Positions 63,401-64,000 of a stretch of DNA of 64,000 nt are shown here, piece after piece (within the stretch, counting starts at the first letter, position 1; each line of letters begins with the position of its first letter). The translations under genes and the position numbers were made by a program. Source of the stretch: M3007 sp964484205 (GTDB taxonomy: Bacteria > Bacteroidota > Bacteroidia > Chitinophagales > Saprospiraceae); the NCBI GenBank assembly GCA_964484205.1, contig CAZAEZ010000006.1, positions 118,493 to 182,492 on the forward strand, written 5' to 3'. The notes under the pieces were generated by a model. That model had not been told where the DNA came from and did no database searches. It worked only from the letters and a program-made list of their open reading frames with translations.

Positions 63401-63693
63401 GCCCGCTCATCGGTACCCGCACCTGGGGCGGCCTGATCGGCATCAGCGGTGTGCCGTACCTGATCGACGGCGGTTCGGTCACCGTGCCTACCTTCCGCAT
63501 GTATGACCCCAATGGCAAGTGGTTCCGCGAAGGTTACGGTGTCGACCCCGATATCGAAATACCTGAAGACCCTACGGCACTGGCCCAAGGGAAAGACCCG
63601 CAGCTGGATCGCGCTATTCAGGAGGTGTTGAAAAAAGTGCAGGAAATGCCGGCCTCGGTACCGCCAAGGCCAAAAGCGGAAAAGCGGAACTAG
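60448..63693 (+). CDS. Tricorn-type protease (S41 family) with beta-propellers
   Basis: This 1081-residue protein has a signal peptide (ILPFLFLLAASTTVIGQ). Two WD40-like/TolB-type propeller regions follow (about 25-660), with repeated FSPDGxxVAF and WSPDGxxAAW motifs. Next are a core C1 helical part, a PDZ-like domain (RSPLDAPGLGVAEGDYILAV) and the S41 catalytic domain. Ser970 lies in SGSGGDAFP. His in LNASHTYRGG and the conserved acidic residues near LIIDERFNNGG complete the site. It probably degrades peptides in the periplasm. The length fits full tricorn homologues. Confidence 0.93.
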   Translation: MKMKPILPFLFLLAASTTVIGQSTARLFRQPDVSKTHIAFVYGDDVWLVPKQGGLATKLSSPGGAEYFPRFSPDGQTVAFTANYDGNLDLYTISIQGGIPFRVTYHGMTDIMQDWYPDGKSLLFSSSRNSGKQRFSQFYKVAATGGLPEKLPVEQGEFASFSPDGKRLAFVYKSRAHRTWKRYRGGTAPDVFTFDLTSYASENITQNDANDEFPMWHGNKVYYLSDAGSEKRYNIWSYDLQNKSRKQITQFRDFDAAFPALGPDEIVFTAGGKLYLLSLANEKLTEVNIQVVDDYTAAKPRQENVRSLVRNYSLAPDGNRLLVEARGEVFNVPAQKGYTTNLSQNSGSAERFPAWSPDGRYAAWWSDKNGEYQMVLHDLTKPNATETLTNYSAGFRYELFWSPDSKKLAFVNQDMRIQVYDRDAKTAVTVDQALDFFEGNLRSFSASWSADSRWLTYSRSGENGNPVIYLYDTQNKALHQATSGFYADYNPVFDRDGKYLYFITNRHFAPNYSEFDNSFIYEKSNLVAAIPLRNDVPSPVFVQNDTVALKTDKPADEKKDAEKKDSTAVKPVNIDLDGLENRVVIMPLPAGNYGNLSVAAGKLLFLTPMEPRPKEGPGLALKFFDFEAREVKQVIAGINGYELSANGKKVLVLKGETAAVVSPEPDQKMEKMVPLDNLEMTLVPRDEWTQIFNDVWRLERDYFYDPAMHGVDWKAMRKQYGDLVPYCATRNDLNYLIGELIGELNASHTYRGGGDQESPRQKNTGYLGIDWALENGYYRIKSIVRGAPWDTEVRSPLDAPGLGVAEGDYILAVNGRPLDTGVDPAAAFAGLADATVELTVNKQPGWDGARTIAVKTIDNETRLRNLAWIERNRRMVDKASGGKIGYVYVPSTGLDGQSELVRMFYAQWNKPGLIIDERFNNGGQIPDRFIELLDRKPLAFWAVRDGKTWQWPPVAHFGPKAMLINGWSGSGGDAFPDYFRKAGLGPLIGTRTWGGLIGISGVPYLIDGGSVTVPTFRMYDPNGKWFREGYGVDPDIEIPEDPTALAQGKDPQLDRAIQEVLKKVQEMPASVPPRPKAEKRN

Positions 63694-63754
63694 GGCGGCG
63701 CCCGCCGTAGAATATTTTATTCACTACGGAGGCACTGAAGCCACGGAAAGGTCC

Positions 63755-63774
63755 GACTCGTCCTACGACTCAAA
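63755..63774. repeat. Half copy of the dispersed palindrome
   Basis: GACTCGTCCTACGACTCAAA repeats one arm of the palindromes at 7774 and 55379. The second arm is absent, so it is a truncated or decayed copy. Confidence 0.7.
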
Positions 63775-63779
63775 GCCTG

Positions 63780-64000
63780 TCCATTACACACAAGTTGACG
63801 AATATGAATTTTTGTGGCTTAAGTTCATTTTTTCAGCCGTGCGTCAACCCCACCCCCATCCCCTCCCCCAAATGGGAGGGGGGCTTGCCCTCAAACTATT
63901 ATTAGATTTCGTTTACGCAATCGATAAGTAACACGAAATCAGGCCCCCCTCCCCGCTGGGGCTCCCGATTACCCACAAGTTGAATAATTTTTTGGTAATG
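63780..64000. repeat. Repeat-rich end of the window
   Basis: ATTACACACAAGTTGA (about 63783) and ATTACCCACAAGTTGA (about 63968) are near-identical direct repeats about 185 bases apart. Between them is a C-rich/G-rich hairpin near 63850-63890 (CCCCTCCC/GGGAGGGG around AAAT). No reading frame of note is seen. This may be the edge of a mobile or repeated element that continues beyond the window. Confidence 0.45.

Overview
This window looks like chromosomal DNA of a Bacteroidota bacterium of the Saprospiria type (Lewinella/Haliscomenobacter-like). The evidence is a 1273-residue secreted protein with SprB repeats and a type 9 secretion sorting tail, a GldE-like gliding accessory protein, Bacteroidota families (DUF4382, DUF3078, DUF4230, DUF2024, ORF6N), and promoters of the TAnnTTTG type instead of Shine-Dalgarno-led sigma70 promoters. 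It is mostly a housekeeping and metabolic region with one small accessory-looking island (14.3-16.2 kb). No prophage, complete insertion sequence or CRISPR array is visible.

Layout. 1-3.6 kb: truncated accA, a DUF4382 lipoprotein, a decayed copy of the accA promoter and 5' end, tRNA-Asp, and two small genes. 3.8-6.5 kb: pyruvate phosphate dikinase. 6.6-13.2 kb: a leftward operon joining 5-oxoprolinase (pxpB, pxpC, pxpA) to an NRAMP-like transporter, with a beta-helix protein and a DUF481 protein upstream. 13.2-16.2 kb: tryptophan 2,3-dioxygenase and three tandem ORF6N genes. 16.5-25.5 kb: a serine hydrolase, an AraC/membrane/FAD-reductase cluster, mnmE, a membrane protein, a probable structured non-coding RNA, a Nudix hydrolase and small envelope proteins. 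25.5-37 kb: CapA-like protein, methyltransferase, gldE-lptF/G, a glycosyltransferase fusion, truA, a low-molecular-weight phosphatase, DUF3078, a MscS-like channel and a sigma factor. 37-49.3 kb: thioredoxin-like protein, Ig-like lipoprotein, DinB, PHP hydrolase, dcd, the SprB-repeat adhesin, a B12-type radical SAM enzyme and an extended cold-shock protein. 49.5-64 kb: ligA, a POT peptide transporter, a MacB-type permease, methyltransferases, an esterase, a full tricorn-type protease, and repeats at the end.

The most unusual signals are not ordinary genes. (1) Each of the three ORF6N genes carries an odd-length perfect palindrome (35, 37 and 23 bp). Each is centred on the same Ile codon of a conserved SQIV motif, shares the core TCACAATTTGTGA, and has different outer arms that are complementary within each gene. 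(2) A 120-bp cluster of palindromic units is inserted in frame in the GTPase domain of mnmE (40 extra residues). (3) A roughly 385-nt intergenic segment has a promoter, serial stems and a rho-independent terminator but no recognised gene. (4) A promoter-plus-5'-end duplication of accA has decayed. (5) Two families of dispersed palindromes occur, one of which flanks a phosphatase gene on both sides.
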